Shown here one piece after another: positions 10,881 to 24,058 of a DNA stretch of 64,000 nt (positions are counted from its first letter, which is position 1; the number at the start of each line of letters is the position of its first letter). The position numbers and the translations under genes were made by a program. Under the pieces are notes generated by a model, which saw nothing but the letters and a program-made list of their open reading frames with translations, was not told the DNA's origin and ran no database searches. The stretch comes from Hyposmocoma kahamanoa (Eukaryota; Arthropoda; Insecta; Lepidoptera; Cosmopterigidae). Location of the stretch: NCBI RefSeq assembly GCF_003589595.1, contig NW_020653337.1, positions 5,340,055-5,404,054 on the forward strand. The letters run 5' to 3'.

Positions 10881-11628
10881 TCCCAGTACATGCACCTAGA
10901 CTAGGGTTGGCTGGAAGAGATCTCTTCTACAGATAAGCTCACCTTTGTATATGTCCTGTATAACTTGTGTTTCATGTATCTTTTCTTTGTGCAATAAAGA
11001 GTTATTATTTATATTTATGAAAATTAAATTTGTGTTTTTTTATGAAAAATAGTAACAAATATAGCATTAACACGAGGAATAAAAATAAACGGGCTGTTCT
11101 TGATAATTTGCGAAGTCATAAATTCATTTAATTGAGCAATGTATGCGCAACCAAATAAAATGCAATTTGATATTCAATATTTGCCATTTAGGGTAAAACC
11201 GGGGTATATGACCATAGTTTACTTCTATGTATATCTAAAACAAAATTTTAGATATTACATTGCAAATCATTATTTCTTATTAAACTTTGAACAATTAACT
11301 ATTAATTATTTAACAGAAAAACAGAATAAATTGTCTTGAGACCAACTTCAAAACGACTTACGATTGGCCTACTCTTCCGAGGTGTCCAGATGTGATGACC
11401 ATAGGACTATAGGTAAGGTAGCCAGTACTTATTTCTAGACTTAGATAGGTCTTTTACATGGTGTTTTGTTTTTTTAAGTCTTCTTTTTTCTTGTGACCGC
11501 ATTTATAATACATGCGTCAAATTCAGCACAGTTTTCAGGAACCCAAAAGTGGCACACGACGCATTGGAGCCAGTCTTCAATAAGGCGGGTTTCATAGCAG
11601 CAGCAGAATTAATAGTTTCGGATCTAGT
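10881..11628. other. No gene recognised
   Basis: AT-rich. A 66-codon open frame at 11139-11339 is compositionally simple and resembles nothing. Confidence 0.55.
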
Positions 11629-11907
11629 TTAGTAGCACTAGAGCTTCTTGTGAAAGAGTTCGTCCAGGGTAGTACTGCCTCCTTGCCTATTTCTGCCGCC
11701 AAGTAGCAATGCCAGCATTACTGCGTTTGAAGGGTAAGGATGCTGGTGAACTTACAGGTATACGGGACTTATCAACTTATGTCTCAGAGTGACGGGTGCT
11801 GTGGCAGTACCCTTCAGATCTTAACGATTTAAAACTCTGAGCGGCACTGCATCTGTTATGGACAGGCATATCACGTTTGTCGTCACATGATATGATAAAA
11901 AAAAGCA
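11629..11907 (-). mobile_element. Repeat family A, near full-length
   Basis: The minus-oriented copy starts at the TTAGTAGCACTAGAGC end, passes GAGTTCGTCCAGGG, the hairpin region and GACTTATCAACTTATGTCTC, and finishes at ATGATATGATAAAAAAAAG. Confidence 0.85.
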
Positions 11908-12472
11908 TAGTTCTACTAACCCAGACACACTGGACGTAATACGATGTAATAAAATTACGAAACCAATTAAATCACATTTGAAATTGATGCGCCGGCGCCG
12001 TGAGAGCGATCTCGAATATTATTGCGGTCAATGCCGCGGATAGTGTTACCACTCTTGCACGAGGTCGTCATCCTGACTCCTGGTTGCTTAAATTCTATTT
12101 AGTTCAACACAACTAACTTTACTGTTACCGCCAATACAATTAGAAGACAAACAAACGTTGATAGAAATAGAATGAATGAATACGCCGCAACTTTCTTAAA
12201 CTTTGATGAAAATAATATCCGACCGACTAAACGTACTGTCGTTCACTAAAATGTATAGTAACTTTTTTATTAAATAACATCAACTTTAAATTCAAAAGTC
12301 TAGTATACTTTGTCGCATCCTCCTCAATGCTGTACACCATCAAGGATTTCCTCATCTATCTGCCATTTCCATCATCAGATCAGAGGGTCTAGTCCCGTTA
12401 TCTATAAAATATATATAGTAGCAGGTAAATACATAGAAAAAGTAAGAAAGTTTATAAATAGAAAATTTCATC
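11908..12472. other. No gene; weak repeat trace
   Basis: 12300-12400 contains CCATCATCAGATCAGAGGG, a string reminiscent of lepidopteran repeat sequence, but there is no second copy in the window to confirm it. Confidence 0.35.
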
Positions 12473-12760
12473 GAGAGTCATACCCCGGGGCATAGTTCCC
12501 AGAAGTCTGGCAACAATTCCCCTTTGAATTGCTAAAATTATTCTTTGTCGGAAATAACTCCAGCCTTGTGATCACCGGAGGCTTCTATGCGGCGATCCGA
12601 CAACTCATTCGGAAGAAGTTTCGCCTGTGGCCCCCAGGGATCCAGGGTTTCAACCGCAAAAGGCACAAAGCTGTAGCACTGAGCAAGGTTGGCGTATTTG
12701 AGCCTTTTGCGGTTCTCGGCCATTCGCATAATGCGTCTTTTAATTTAGTCGAGTATTAAT
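12473..12760 (-). pseudogene. Non-LTR retrotransposon ORF2 C-terminal relic
   Basis: The minus strand reads RMAENRKRLKYANL, then YSFVPFAVETLDPWGPQAK, then DRRIEASGDHKAG. After a frameshift it continues as a degraded LAIQRGI..ARLLGTMPRG segment. This order (VPFAVET, LGPWG, GD-RAG, AIQRGNAASLLGT) is familiar from the C-terminal region of insect LINE polyproteins. An internal stop and the frameshift show it is inactive. The plus-strand frame over the same bases is a shadow. Confidence 0.75.
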
Positions 12761-15617
12761 TTTTTAACAGCAATTGTTTCGGATGGATGTAAGCCGGAGA
12801 ATGGGAGATGATTCCCAGATCTAGGTTACTGTAACATTTTATTTTCATTCTAATTACACTTATACGTGAGGCGCACTATAAATTTCCGGAATAAATAAGA
12901 AAAAAATACTATAAATGGTCAGAAATGAATTTATTGTTTCTCAAAATATTCTCCGTTAGCGTTAATGCATTTTTATAGACAACCAATTTCTAAAACGACG
13001 CCACAATGTAAAAATAAGTGACAGTCAGATGAAACAAACTGTATTCTAAAGCCAAAGAGTTCCAATTTCAAATGTGGTAATTATTTTTTAAATATTGTTT
13101 GTGTAAGTGGCCAGTTCAGAAAACTTATAGTGCGCTCTATGTATACCTAGTATTATTATCATCGGTTTACAGGAAGCCGGTGAAATACATTCATTCATTC
13201 ATCCTCTGATGTGACATCTGAAGAGGTAGAATTTTTCTTTAAATTTAAAAACGCCAATACGATAAAAACAGAAAACCAATGTCTTTTGAAATTCTCACAA
13301 GTTACCATAATCCTAGCAGGCCTTGCAAGTGTAGGAGCCTCCAAGCGATTCTCTACCATAAACAAGCCATACCTTGATGTTTTGTCTTTTGGACAATTGA
13401 CAATCATTGCTTCTTAAAAACAGTCCCTCGAATTATTCCAACTACCACGTCACGGGTCCAATCAATTTTATGTCGGCAATGATTCATCCGATCATTAGTT
13501 AGACGCAAACCGCCGTTTGAAGTGACCGAATGTTTTGCAACCTACTGCCGCACAGGAAGACTCTAATAGGGTTAAGATTTAAAGCTTTGAGGTCAAGGGA
13601 GTTCGATAAGAGTGATTTGGAGGTATGACGTCATATGTCGAAATGGAAGGAATATAATAAGAACATTATTAAGAAATTAATGAAGAAGAAACCATACTGA
13701 GATATATATGAATTATCAGTGATCATATTTTGGAATATTGAAAGCTAAAAGATAAAGATAATAGATGAAATTATAAAAAAATGTCTCATTTCAATACATA
13801 CCAGTTAAACATTTTTGGGAAGAATACTTTTTAATCAAGGACCATGTAATTATAAAAGTCTTTATTACGGTGTTAAAAAAGTTATATTTCAACTATGAAA
13901 ACCATTTCCGTTACAAAAACTAAAGCAACAATTGCGTTCAATTGAAATTCTGCCCTGAGAAAACATTCAATCTCGCACAATTAACACCTCTTAACCCGCT
14001 CTGCTGTTCGCACGACAATCAGCAGGATTGTACGCAATAATCTACACTTCTTAAAACGGAGATAGACATATGCCACAGTCGTAAGAGTAAGGGAGACAAA
14101 TACATGTATCTCAACTGCAAGTATTTTCAAAAATCTGAATATCTTAAACTCATCGGAGTTGTTTGGCAACGACTTAGCTCCACAGTTACACATGAAGTGT
14201 TTATGTATATAACTATACCAGTGCATAGGAAAATATGACAAATTTCAAATAAACTATTTTGTTGACTGTGGACAAGTACTGTGCCGAAATATAACACCGT
14301 ATAACGAATTAGACTGTCCAAGAGAAGACAATACGATTGTAGATAGGGCAGAGTTAATTCCGAACCACAACAAATAAATAACCATCAACCAATGCAAGGC
14401 CATTAGCGATGCAGAATGGCGAAAAAAACATTCACACAGTGCTCTAGGCATTGATGATCCACGATTTAATTTACGGCTAGGAGCTAGATCAATTAAAGTG
14501 GCAGATGACAAGTTGTGACTAAGCATGCGTAGGATTCGGTCCGTGGGAACCGTACTACCGGACTTGTTTTGTCAATGAGCACTGACTAGCTATTAGACGA
14601 TTGCTAGACGACATCTGACTCTGTGAATTGGGATTTTGTTTATGTTACACTCCCGGACATATAATTGGAGCGACCTTGCATTTTCAAAATTAAAAACCCT
14701 AAACTGAAACAATGTTTAATTGATCAAAAACAATGTGCAAGTTTGAAACTGGTATAGTAAACGTCATTTCTATAATTTCTCGTTGAAAATTTCAATTTGT
14801 GAAAGCGGGAAAAACTTTTTCTTCAATGATAACAATATTTTTGTATTCCAGCCCTTCGAGAATGAAAATGCAAGGTGATTCGAATTATGGGTTTTGCTTC
14901 TGCTGTAACATTATTATTAGTATAAACAGGCCGTCCCACGGCGATGCCACGCGAAGGGAAAATATCTTAAATACCGTAGATAGATAATTTTACTGAAAGA
15001 ATATTTCGTTTTGATTTTAAAAGCAATTCGAACTGCGTTCAAATATTTTTAAATAATCGTATGTCTGAACCGGGAATCAAAGCGCCAAATGTGATAAAAA
15101 AAACACCTGTAATTTTTACTATACTGATCGAAAACCTGAATCATAAGGACTGTTTTCTTCTAAATAGAATAGCATCTTTTAAAAAAGGAAGATCATAAAA
15201 TGTAACGATTAATATTTGTCAGAGTATAGTACAAAGTAAACCTCCGAAAAAGCTTCGATCTTGAACTCTAATTAAGATTCGCGAAATAAAGGAAACGAGT
15301 TGATTGATTCTCACGGACACTCAAAATGGCGACTGCGGGCGCAGTGTGGGAATTAACACAACTGGTGGAAATAAATGGAATTTTGCTTTGTCTTGGTGAT
15401 AGACGTGAATATTGTTTTCGAAATCAAAATTTTCTTACATTTTGTTGAATGTGTTTATAAAAAGGATTAATAAAAGGCAGCGAATAACTAATTATAGTGT
15501 CTGATACGTTTATCATATAGCCGAAAATTGATATCCCGACGAGGTGACATAAACTGGCTTGAAGGAAGCGCCGACTTGACACAAATGGAGTTTTTTCCTT
15601 TGGGGCTAGTTTTTAGT
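12761..15617. other. No gene recognised
   Basis: Long stretch with no repeat shared with the rest of the window. Open frames at 13195-13417 (both strands) and 13981-14526 (minus) have no recognisable product or splice context. 14520-14680 is somewhat less AT-rich. Confidence 0.5.
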
Positions 15618-15690
15618 TTCCGAGGGTGCAAGTCCCACCGGGTCGAAGACATTTTTCTGTGTGTTCGGGCTTTATATTAATATTATATAT
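15618..15690 (+). mobile_element. SINE family C, body fragment
   Basis: GGGTCGAAGACATTTTTCTG, then GTGTTCGGGCTTTATATTAA, parallels the body of the 16438-16508 copy (CCGGATAGAAGGATTTTTTT, then GTGTTCGATCTTTGTATTAA). Only a degenerate tRNA-like 3' end precedes it. Confidence 0.6.
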
Positions 15691-15883
15691 TACAACAAAA
15701 GTAGTGGAGTTATCGCACAAAATAAATCTCAATAATATACGTTTAATATAGTAAATTAATACGAAAATTAATAGCTTTGACAGGCTTCTATATTACCTAG
15801 TTATTATAATAAGTATTTATTACATTAACGTTATATGGAAATCTTTTCCAATAATCCTTCCTTAAATAATCTTTTTCCAAAAA

Positions 15884-15924
15884 TGTTACAAGTAAATATA
15901 GGTATCTGTTATTTACTTGTAACA
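15884..15924. repeat. Perfect 15-bp inverted repeat, 11-nt loop
   Basis: TGTTACAAGTAAATA (15884-15898) pairs exactly with TATTTACTTGTAACA (15910-15924). Isolated in AT-rich DNA; function unknown. Confidence 0.9.
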
Positions 15925-16240
15925 ACTGTATTTATAGGATGGTTGCAATAAACGAATTTGTATTCCAATTCTAAAAAATATTTACAAAACACGACGTTGC
16001 ACGTATACCAATTTATTATACGTAGATTTCATAAGGATTATCTGTATACAATTCAAACGAGGGATAATACATATACATCAAGGTGTCGCGGTTCAGTTTA
16101 TCAATCTTACTTATAACTACTTATAAAATTAGGTCTAAATTTGTAGCTATCGCTTTCACTTTCCATTACATTATCAAAATTATCATTTTAAATTTTTATT
16201 GAATTGATATTCAATTATTTTTTTGTGAAATGAATCCACT

Positions 16241-16372
16241 AGTTTGTTATAATTATTAATACAAAGATCGAATACTCAGAAATAATTCCTTCGATCCGGC
16301 CGGATTCGAACCGACGTCTTCTAGCATACCATGCCAGACGTTATACCAACTAAGCCCCGGAACGAACCAGCG
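16241..16372 (-). mobile_element. SINE family C with tRNA-like head
   Basis: On the minus strand, GGGGCTTAGTTGGTATAACG gives an A-box-like region, and GGTTCGAATCC (complement of 16302-16312) is a perfect B box. The body continues through ATCGAAGGAATTATTTCTGA and a TATTAATAATT-rich end. It looks tRNA-like but is followed by SINE body, so it is not called as a tRNA gene. Confidence 0.75.
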
Positions 16373-16437
16373 GACCTCACGAATTTTCTTATGTTCTAGC
16401 GTCGTAACTTTGTATTTGGGTTTTCAACGACTTTTTA

Positions 16438-16508
16438 GCCGGTTCGAAGCCGGCCGGATAGAAGGATTTTTTTCTGGGTGTTCGATCTTTGTATTAATAA
16501 TTATAACA
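16438..16508 (+). mobile_element. SINE family C, 3' part
   Basis: From GCCGGTTCGAAGCCGGCCGG through the body to the TATTAATAATTATAAC end. It is head-to-head with the 16241-16372 copy, about 65 bp apart. The A-box half is missing. Confidence 0.7.
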
Positions 16509-19500
16509 AAATTATCATTGTTATTACATTTCTCAATTTCAAATAGCTACATTACGAATACGTTTGCGATAACATCGACTGTTGACGTCGTAGTAACCTT
16601 AATTAACTCGACTTACTTTTCATAGGTGAACAATTACGTTTGAAATCGTCAGATAATCTAGAACTCATTCGTAAGGCTGATTCCCCCGAGAATAATGAGT
16701 AACCAACTCTAGGGTTTGCTCTTCGTAAATGTTTATTTATCATTTACAATATCTAATTCAAGGATTTTTGTCATCCAAGCGCTCAAAGGTTTTATAATAA
16801 ATTAGTTTTCGACCTCACTAGCTCGAAAAGGCTGTCTTTCTCATTACAAATCTGCGCGCAAAAACGTTTTTTGCACGCTGGCGCGGAAAAGGTTTTTGCA
16901 ATTCGAACTTGATTATGGAATGTGGTGCACCTAACTTTTTCTTTCGATGAAAAAAACATAATGACACGTTCAACTATACGCGATATACGCGACTTGTCGT
17001 TCATTACTTATTTATGTAGTAGAAAGCCGTTGGTATATTTTATTCTTATTATTGTTGACATTAAATTGACAATGATAACTAAATTACAAATTTTGAATAT
17101 AAAACGAAAACCTATTTAACAAGCGCATGATTGCCTCTTAAGTTTGTCCATAACACCCAGTTTCTTCATCACGTATTAATGTTATGCATAATATGGTTTT
17201 TTTGTGAACTTAAAATTCTTAACATAAATTACATTTTCGTAAATGCAAAATACACAAGTGTAAGAGTGTTTTTTTTAACTTCTTTCTCAACGCCTCACTA
17301 GATTCCAAATTTCCCTAACCGCAAATTTTTGCAGGATAAGTATATTCTATTAATATCCGCAGAATTACCCCAAAGCAAAATGCCATATGTTATTAAACTG
17401 TGAAAGTAGGTGCACGTTTGTAGTAAAATACTTTCAGTGCCGTTCTAAGCGTCTCCTATTCCTCTTACAATTACTTTGCTTAAAAATGGACTCATTGCCC
17501 TAGAATAAATGTTCAGTTCATGTTAAACGTAAACAGCGTGATCTTGCCTGCCAAAGAAGCTACTTATATTGGTGACAAGCAGTCTACCTCCTTATCTCTA
17601 AAACACTGATCCTCTGTTCTTAATAGCATAAATGTTGCTTTCATTTTTTATTCGCGCATGTTAAGGTTAGGTCACTGCTTCCTGCCTTCAGATTACCAGT
17701 GTTAGGTATTTTATGTTTGTCACTAATCTTGTCGCTAATTAAAATTTGTTAAACAATGCTCGTTATGAGGTTTACATTGTGTGGTGGATATTAGTTGCTT
17801 ATTATTTTCCTCATGAACTAGTTTCTTTACCGATATGATTTTTGTATAGGCAAATTTTTTTGAGGATTTTTAAAATGGACTTGATAATTATATGTGTTTT
17901 CTTTTTATATGTTCGTAATTAAGTCATGAAGGGCTTACTTCTGGAGTCACTGGATTGATTAAATTTTCCATAATAAATTAATCATGACATGTCTCAGTCT
18001 GATGAGATAATATTGATGAATTACACTTACTTGTTTCCCAATCATTTGTTTCAAACACTCCAATATCAAAACAGCAGGTGTAGACACCAAACCAATACTG
18101 CAAATTGATATTCTGTCTATTGATTTCCGTTCAGAATTCTCTAGATTGTCCACCGTCAGAGGTCCGTTGTATGCAATAATCGTGCTACTGTATAAATGGC
18201 CACCCAAGAGTCGAGTAACGTGACACCGGGATTAGGAACACGCGTCTAAGGAGTAGCTTATAATAAATGTGTTTTTTTTACACGCCAATCTGTATAAACT
18301 GTGATAAGGACTTAAAGGAAGATTTTCGGGAAGCTTACTGTAGTTCAGCATTAAGTAACTTTCTTCAAGATAAAAACACGTGGACAAAATGCAAACCACC
18401 ATATTTTTTATGTTTTGTGTTTATAATTGTCATACCTGGTGGACGACTTTACTATCTCAGTCAGCCGTGACCACGAGACCTGCTAAGGGCCCCAAATGTT
18501 GGTTTCTTTGAAAAAACAAATATACGTGACTTGGATTCAAAACATAGTGTCATCTCCTAAAGTGTCTTGACTTTAATAGAAACTAAATAAGTTCTTAGAC
18601 ACATTTTAGACATTATTACGTAGCAGATTAACGGTAAAAGACTAGATCGTATTTCAGAGGTAGTGTCAGAAATGTATCTCACATCAAAGGAAGCAAATAA
18701 ATCTATATGTAGAAAAATATGATATAATTTATTGAGAAACATGGATGTCTTCCAATTTAGATATATAATTTTACTGGAATTAATTACGCAATATTCACCG
18801 TCGCACCAAAAAGCTGAATCCATAAAATGCCCTCTCCATACCATTGTCCATTGAATTCATGACTGACCGATTTGACGCTAATAATGAATGAGCGAACCAC
18901 TAGTAAAATGCTTTATTGTCTTAAACGCAATTGATGAAGACAACTGTTGAAGCGGTGGCTTTCATGTCGATAAGTTGCTATCGTGTTTGTTGGTGGCACT
19001 TTATCTTTCGAATTCCTCTTGCATCATGATACATTTTTTCTTTGCAGTTTTGTGATATTTAATGTTTTTATGTTCTTAACTTGATAATAGAAATCCAAAA
19101 AATGTGTAATAGCTTAGGTAATATTCATTCATGGACATATTTAGAGAAACGTTAATAAATGGTTGAATTACATATACCACAAAGTTTATTTTTAAAAAAG
19201 ATGACTCGTCGAATTAATCGTCTTTTGATTTCGATTTAACGTTCCGGTATACGGCTAGTGGTTCTTATGAACGTTGTTATCATGATTCAGCTGTTTTAGC
19301 GTTCCTCTAAATATGTACATGAGTACATTTCTTCTTCCGTTTAAGAGCTCTGCTCTTATCGTTGTTACGGCACCTATGTCCTTTGCTATTTTACAAAATT
19401 TCAATTACGTGATTGAGATTACGTTAAAATCTCAAAAGAATTTCCCATTTGCCAACTGTTTAAAAATTTTATATTATTGTATTATTTAACCAATACAAAA

Positions 19501-19800
19501 TATAATTGATTTACCAGACAAGTGACTTACTCCACACGAACCACTAACGTTAGAACTTTGACATTGATAAATTTAATTACGTCACTTTATAACGATAACA
19601 TTTCTAAGAAGTTGAATTAAGAGAAACAAATATTATCAACGTTGATTCCGGTAGCAAGATATCGTGGAAGCTAAATTAATATTAACTTTATTGTTTTATT
19701 GCGACAATCGACGTACTTAACTTTGTTTGTTTAAAATAAACGACGCATCGAAAAGTAAACTATACAGCATTATAGTAATATTGCAGAACAAAATATAATA
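16509..19800. other. No gene recognised
   Basis: AT-rich, apparently single-copy in this window. Short open frames (for example 16792-17004 minus, 17959-18207 minus, 18557-18844 minus) show no domain signature, low-complexity composition and no splice partners. Confidence 0.5.
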
Positions 19801-19862
19801 TGCACCTGTTTTCTATCTCTCTTTGATTATCTATAATCAAAGAGAGATAGAAAACGGGTGCA
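19801..19862. repeat. Near-perfect 62-bp hairpin (30-bp arms, 2-nt loop)
   Basis: Arms 19801-19830 and 19833-19862 are reverse complements with one mismatch (T against C at the seventh position, a G:U pair in RNA). The loop is CT. The arms centre on the TCTCTCTTTGATTAT segment and its complement. No other copy in the window. Confidence 0.95.
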
Positions 19863-20977
19863 TCTGTATACAGTAACGACATACGAGTAAGCCATATCAA
19901 ATAAACGAATGATGATTTTTCATTCCCCCGGTAAAAATGTGTAGCTGGTAATGCACTTAACAAAATTGGCATCAAGTTCTTATGTAAAATCCTTATAAAT
20001 GTGATGTCGTACAAACGGATCTAGGAAAGATCTAGATATAGCGTTACTCCGGGAGAACCAACAAATGGAAGAAGAAAATTGACTTGGTAACCCTTTTTGT
20101 TACCACAACCGATAGCACTTGACAATGGGGTCAATAGCTGCAACTTAATATTAAGGAAGACACTACTGTCTATTTTATGGAATTATCTTTGTCACTTTCT
20201 ACAACTGCAATGGAAGGAGATACGTAATAGTAATAATAAAATGTTTGTCTTCTCTATATAATAACACTATAACCACAGCATTACTTAACCTGTAGTATAT
20301 CTTATTGTGGAAGACACGAATGCAGTTCCAAGATAAGTCAGACTTTAAGGTCCGATCGCCTCAGTTCATTAGCCCACTAACTTATAAAGATCCTACTCTA
20401 TTCATCGCAATGATTATACAGGAATAGCAATAGCGGATTAGGACGCGATATTGGAAATTGTGCAATTGACAGACCACATACGGCCACAACAGATGATTCA
20501 TTTGATGTTTGAGAGGGTGCTGCCGGTGTAGAGCTTGCGATGCCTGCTGTCAATTATAAAGACAATCACGATGTGATGGTAGATAATTGTCATATTAATT
20601 ATGTGGTAAACGGAAACGGAAGTAACTCACTTACTGAATGTTTATTAAAGCAAATTTCATTTACAGTTCTTTCAAGATCTATCAGTAGTGTTTAAATATT
20701 TATAACGTGAATACTGACGTATTCTGTTTAAGAACAAAAACACTAGGTACTCCTAGCTAAAGAGCTTTCAGTTCTTTTCGTTGAAGTCAGCAATGTAAAG
20801 GTGCACAGCTACTTCTGTCAAAGAAAACCATTGCTAGCCTTCAACCTTTGATGAACATTTTATTTTCTATCTTAGGCATATTCCACATATTGTCTCCTCT
20901 ACTTCGTGTAAGAACGTTGTGTAGTCGTATACCAAAAGTTCATGACCACTTACTTTTAAAGGTGTCTGTTTTATAAA
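19863..20977. other. No gene recognised
   Basis: AT-rich; no coding motif, no repeat shared elsewhere in the window. Confidence 0.5.
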
Positions 20978-21143
20978 TAAATAACGCACTTACTCATAGC
21001 CACGCACTATGGAAACCCTATATCGTGGGTGCCATGGATACACACATATACAACCACAAACCATACCCAAACCACTAGAAAAATAAATGTAGGAATTGAT
21101 CTCGGCATCTCTGCGTGCCAGATCGGCATGGTAACCGGTCGCC
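20978..21143 (-). mobile_element. SINE family B, diverged
   Basis: The reverse complement of the SINE B body (ACGCACTTACTCATAGCC..., GGAAACCCTATATCGTGGG) with an eroded B box near 21090-21110 and a partial head (GCATGGTAACCGGTCGCC). The 5' end is missing. Confidence 0.75.
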
Positions 21144-22160
21144 CTTGACCTCCTTCCTGACAAGTATTTTTCATTTGATGCAAAGGGACAGTTTTGTCTT
21201 TTTGCATTATATCTGTAATGATCATAATAATATACCCAAACATCATCTCTTTAATATCATAATGTCTACTGAAGCATCGAATTTAACATTGGAGGTAATA
21301 TGCCCAGTATACAAGAACAATTTATAATAATTCTTATTCTAGATCGAATTCAGTACCTTCTTATTTACCATCCTGTGGCCTACCCGATACGTTGTGTGAA
21401 AATTACATTTTTTTTTTATTTACTTGACTATTTCTCCATTATAATTTGTTTTATTCGTTACATCAAACATAATAATAAAAATCGTAGCAAATCCTTTACT
21501 AATGCGTCTGAGTCTTCAATTTGAACTTATAATATTAAAGTGACGGTCAGTAAATCCCAGTTAAATTTCGACTTGTAAGAATCAGCACGCGACATTTATG
21601 TAATGGTCCAAGCGAACTATTACGTCGAAGAACTAAATTCTTTTAATTTATCTATATTATCTGTCTAGACGATTAGATAATTATTGGTTGAAATTATAAC
21701 TACACATGACTTCAACTAAGTATTAGTTCCTGATTTTGTAAACGATGTGTTTTATTGACCACATTATTTTTCCCTTTTAATGAGTATTATTATTCGATTT
21801 ATTTCCTGTTAGCTGATTTTTATATGATTTTGACGCCATTGTAATAGAGTTATATTTATAAAATGCATTTGTTTTTCAGTCTATTTCACATAAAAGAAAA
21901 CAAAAACATTATTATAATTATATATTGTAAACCCTACACTGCTTGCTCCTTCTTCCAATCGTCCATGACCAAGTGCAGGCTACGCCCAGTAAATTGCCAC
22001 CATGAATATGATTCGTGTCCTGCATCGTACCGTTACATCATCCCCTTTAGCACGAAAGGACGTTCGTTACAATTTTGACGCAAACATTTTATGTACATAG
22101 TTCGTCTGAGTGTTTTATATTCTGTGCTATAATGATTTATATATTCCATCGCCAAAATTG
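21144..22160. other. No gene recognised
   Basis: AT-rich with ATT-rich simple sequence. Open frames at 21300-21524 and 21863-22078 lack any recognisable feature. Confidence 0.5.
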
Positions 22161-22500
22161 TAAGTATGCCTATTATTATTATTATTATTGCTTACTTACT
22201 TACTCCGCTGGCTCAGCGACCCAAAGTGTGTCTGGGACTCTGAAATGAGATGTTGCTACTTTCTTCAGTCCTGTGCAATCTCTCGCCAATTGATGGCTTG
22301 TAGTTCGTGCAAGTCCAACTCCACGGCATCGCTCCAGCGACATCTGCGATGATTTGTGTCCGTCTTGTAGGTACTCCCGCTTTCTCTCGTGACTTATCTC
22401 CATCTTGACCACAGGAAGCGGTGATACAATTGGCGTTGTCAGCGGCAATTTAGTGATGGTCCCGCGCCCGGACGCGGGTCATTGATTCCCGCGTGGCGCC
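22161..22500 (-). repeat. Microsatellite plus interspersed-repeat segment
   Basis: An (ATT)n tract and a CTTA repeat at 22168-22202 border a less AT-rich segment beginning CCGCTGGCTCAGCGACCCAA. From memory this resembles the 3' end of a common lepidopteran retroelement. The minus strand is open at 22200-22448 without a diagnostic motif. Confidence 0.45.
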
Positions 22501-24058
22501 ATTCGGATCGCCTTTTGTTTTTAACTTTTTTATACCGTGTACTATCTGAGTCATCCATTGGATGGAAGGCGTTTCCATATTCCAGAGCATTTTGAATTTG
22601 GCTAAATGTCAGGTCAGTTACACTGGAAACCGACTAGGTAACCCAAAAGTCACGTTGTCCCTTGTTTTGTTTGTGTCTCTAATAGTCGCATTGCCACTTT
22701 TTCCTTTCTTTACTTTACGCTCTTCCATTTCATCTGTCTCTTATTTTATTCCTTTCTTAGATAAAACTGTAACTCAAACCAATCTATTTGTCCCCTCTGG
22801 ATGCATACTTGATATTAGCATGTCGGCGTCCGCCGTTGTGGCGCCACCGAATCGCTCTCTTCCTCTGGACAGCACTGATTGCCCTTGCGCATTGCGCTTA
22901 TCGTCCTTATCCTGTTTCGAGATGTCTTACGTCCTGTGGGATTATAGATTATTGTACCACATAATATGCAGTTTTTAACAGCGTTTTTGCAAAAAAGTTC
23001 AATGTTATAAAAGTTTAAATATAATCTTTGCCATGATCTTATTCTTAACGCTTAATATTAACCAGTTCTACAAGAATTGAGAATGATGAAATGAATTGAT
23101 TTGAGTCAATCATATGACGCAATCCATTGAATCGACTTAACTGTATGTAGGACATTCCCTTTTACAGGCCAAAAATAAGACGTATTCGCATAAAATCAAT
23201 TTATTTCATAACGGTATTACATGCAATAGAATTGATAAATGTAATTAAATAACAATCCATCATGGTAACTAGAGCTGTGATTATTAAATACAATTTGTGA
23301 TAATTTTTATCTTGTTTGAGTCCATGTCTAATCACTAGTTTTTGTTTCAACTGGTCAAGAACATATCGTACACGAATACTATGTTTTCTGTGCTTTATAG
23401 ACATTACTAGGGTATGACATTTTTAAATACACTGATATAATGCTGACTTTTGGCTGCAAGCACCCTCGCGGTGAGTAGAGTTCAGTTCGATTCCCGGCAG
23501 AACCATTTTGGACATGAACTTTTTATAAATTACTTCTGGTTTGGGGTGTTCTGATATTCATAGAGCTGGGAATTTTTCTTAATTGAGAACAGGTAATCAG
23601 TGCGGTAACGGCTTTTGGGAAAATGGATTTGGATTATGTTTTATGGATAAGCCACAGGCTTTGAAGTTCATTTTTCAAATCTTTGCTAAATAACTTATTG
23701 GTATATTATGTTCTATCAAATTTTATTTGAAACTTACCACAATATTTTTGCTGAAACGCTGACAGGTGCTTGATGATACCAGGCTCATTAGTTTCAAGTA
23801 AGTTTTAGCAACCAATAATATTTAACACTTTAGACCGATTGGTCTCTCATCTACGTTAATCAACGTAGAGATGTCAAAGCAACTAAATCCTATTGGTTAT
23901 TGACACTCGGCACTTCTCTACTAGGCTTTGGTAGGCAATAGTCCGAGATGCATGCATTCCAGCCACATACGAAATTATTGCTATATCTTCTAAAACTGTA
24001 TTCCAATCGGCATCTCTTTTACAAGTAGCTTTATTATTAATTACTATAATAAAGGCAC
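22501..24058. other. Degraded repeat-like sequence; no gene
   Basis: The 138-codon plus frame at 22562-22978 is Ser/Leu/Phe-rich, without domain or splice signals. Near 23459-23525 a tRNA-like fragment includes AGTTCGATTCCCGGC, possibly a SINE head. An 8-bp hairpin TCTACGTT/AACGTAGA lies near 23853-23874. Confidence 0.4.

Noticed and set aside
14254..14526. 90-codon minus ORF
   Set aside because: Hydrophobic and Ser/Leu-rich, but without start context, splice sites or known family.
16300..16372. Possible tRNA gene on the minus strand
   Set aside because: It has a perfect B box, but the stem pairing is poor and SINE body follows directly; a second copy of that body lies at 16438-16508.
22562..22978. 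138-codon plus ORF
   Set aside because: Ser/Leu/Phe-rich reading with no domain, splice signals or recognisable homologue, next to degraded repeat sequence.
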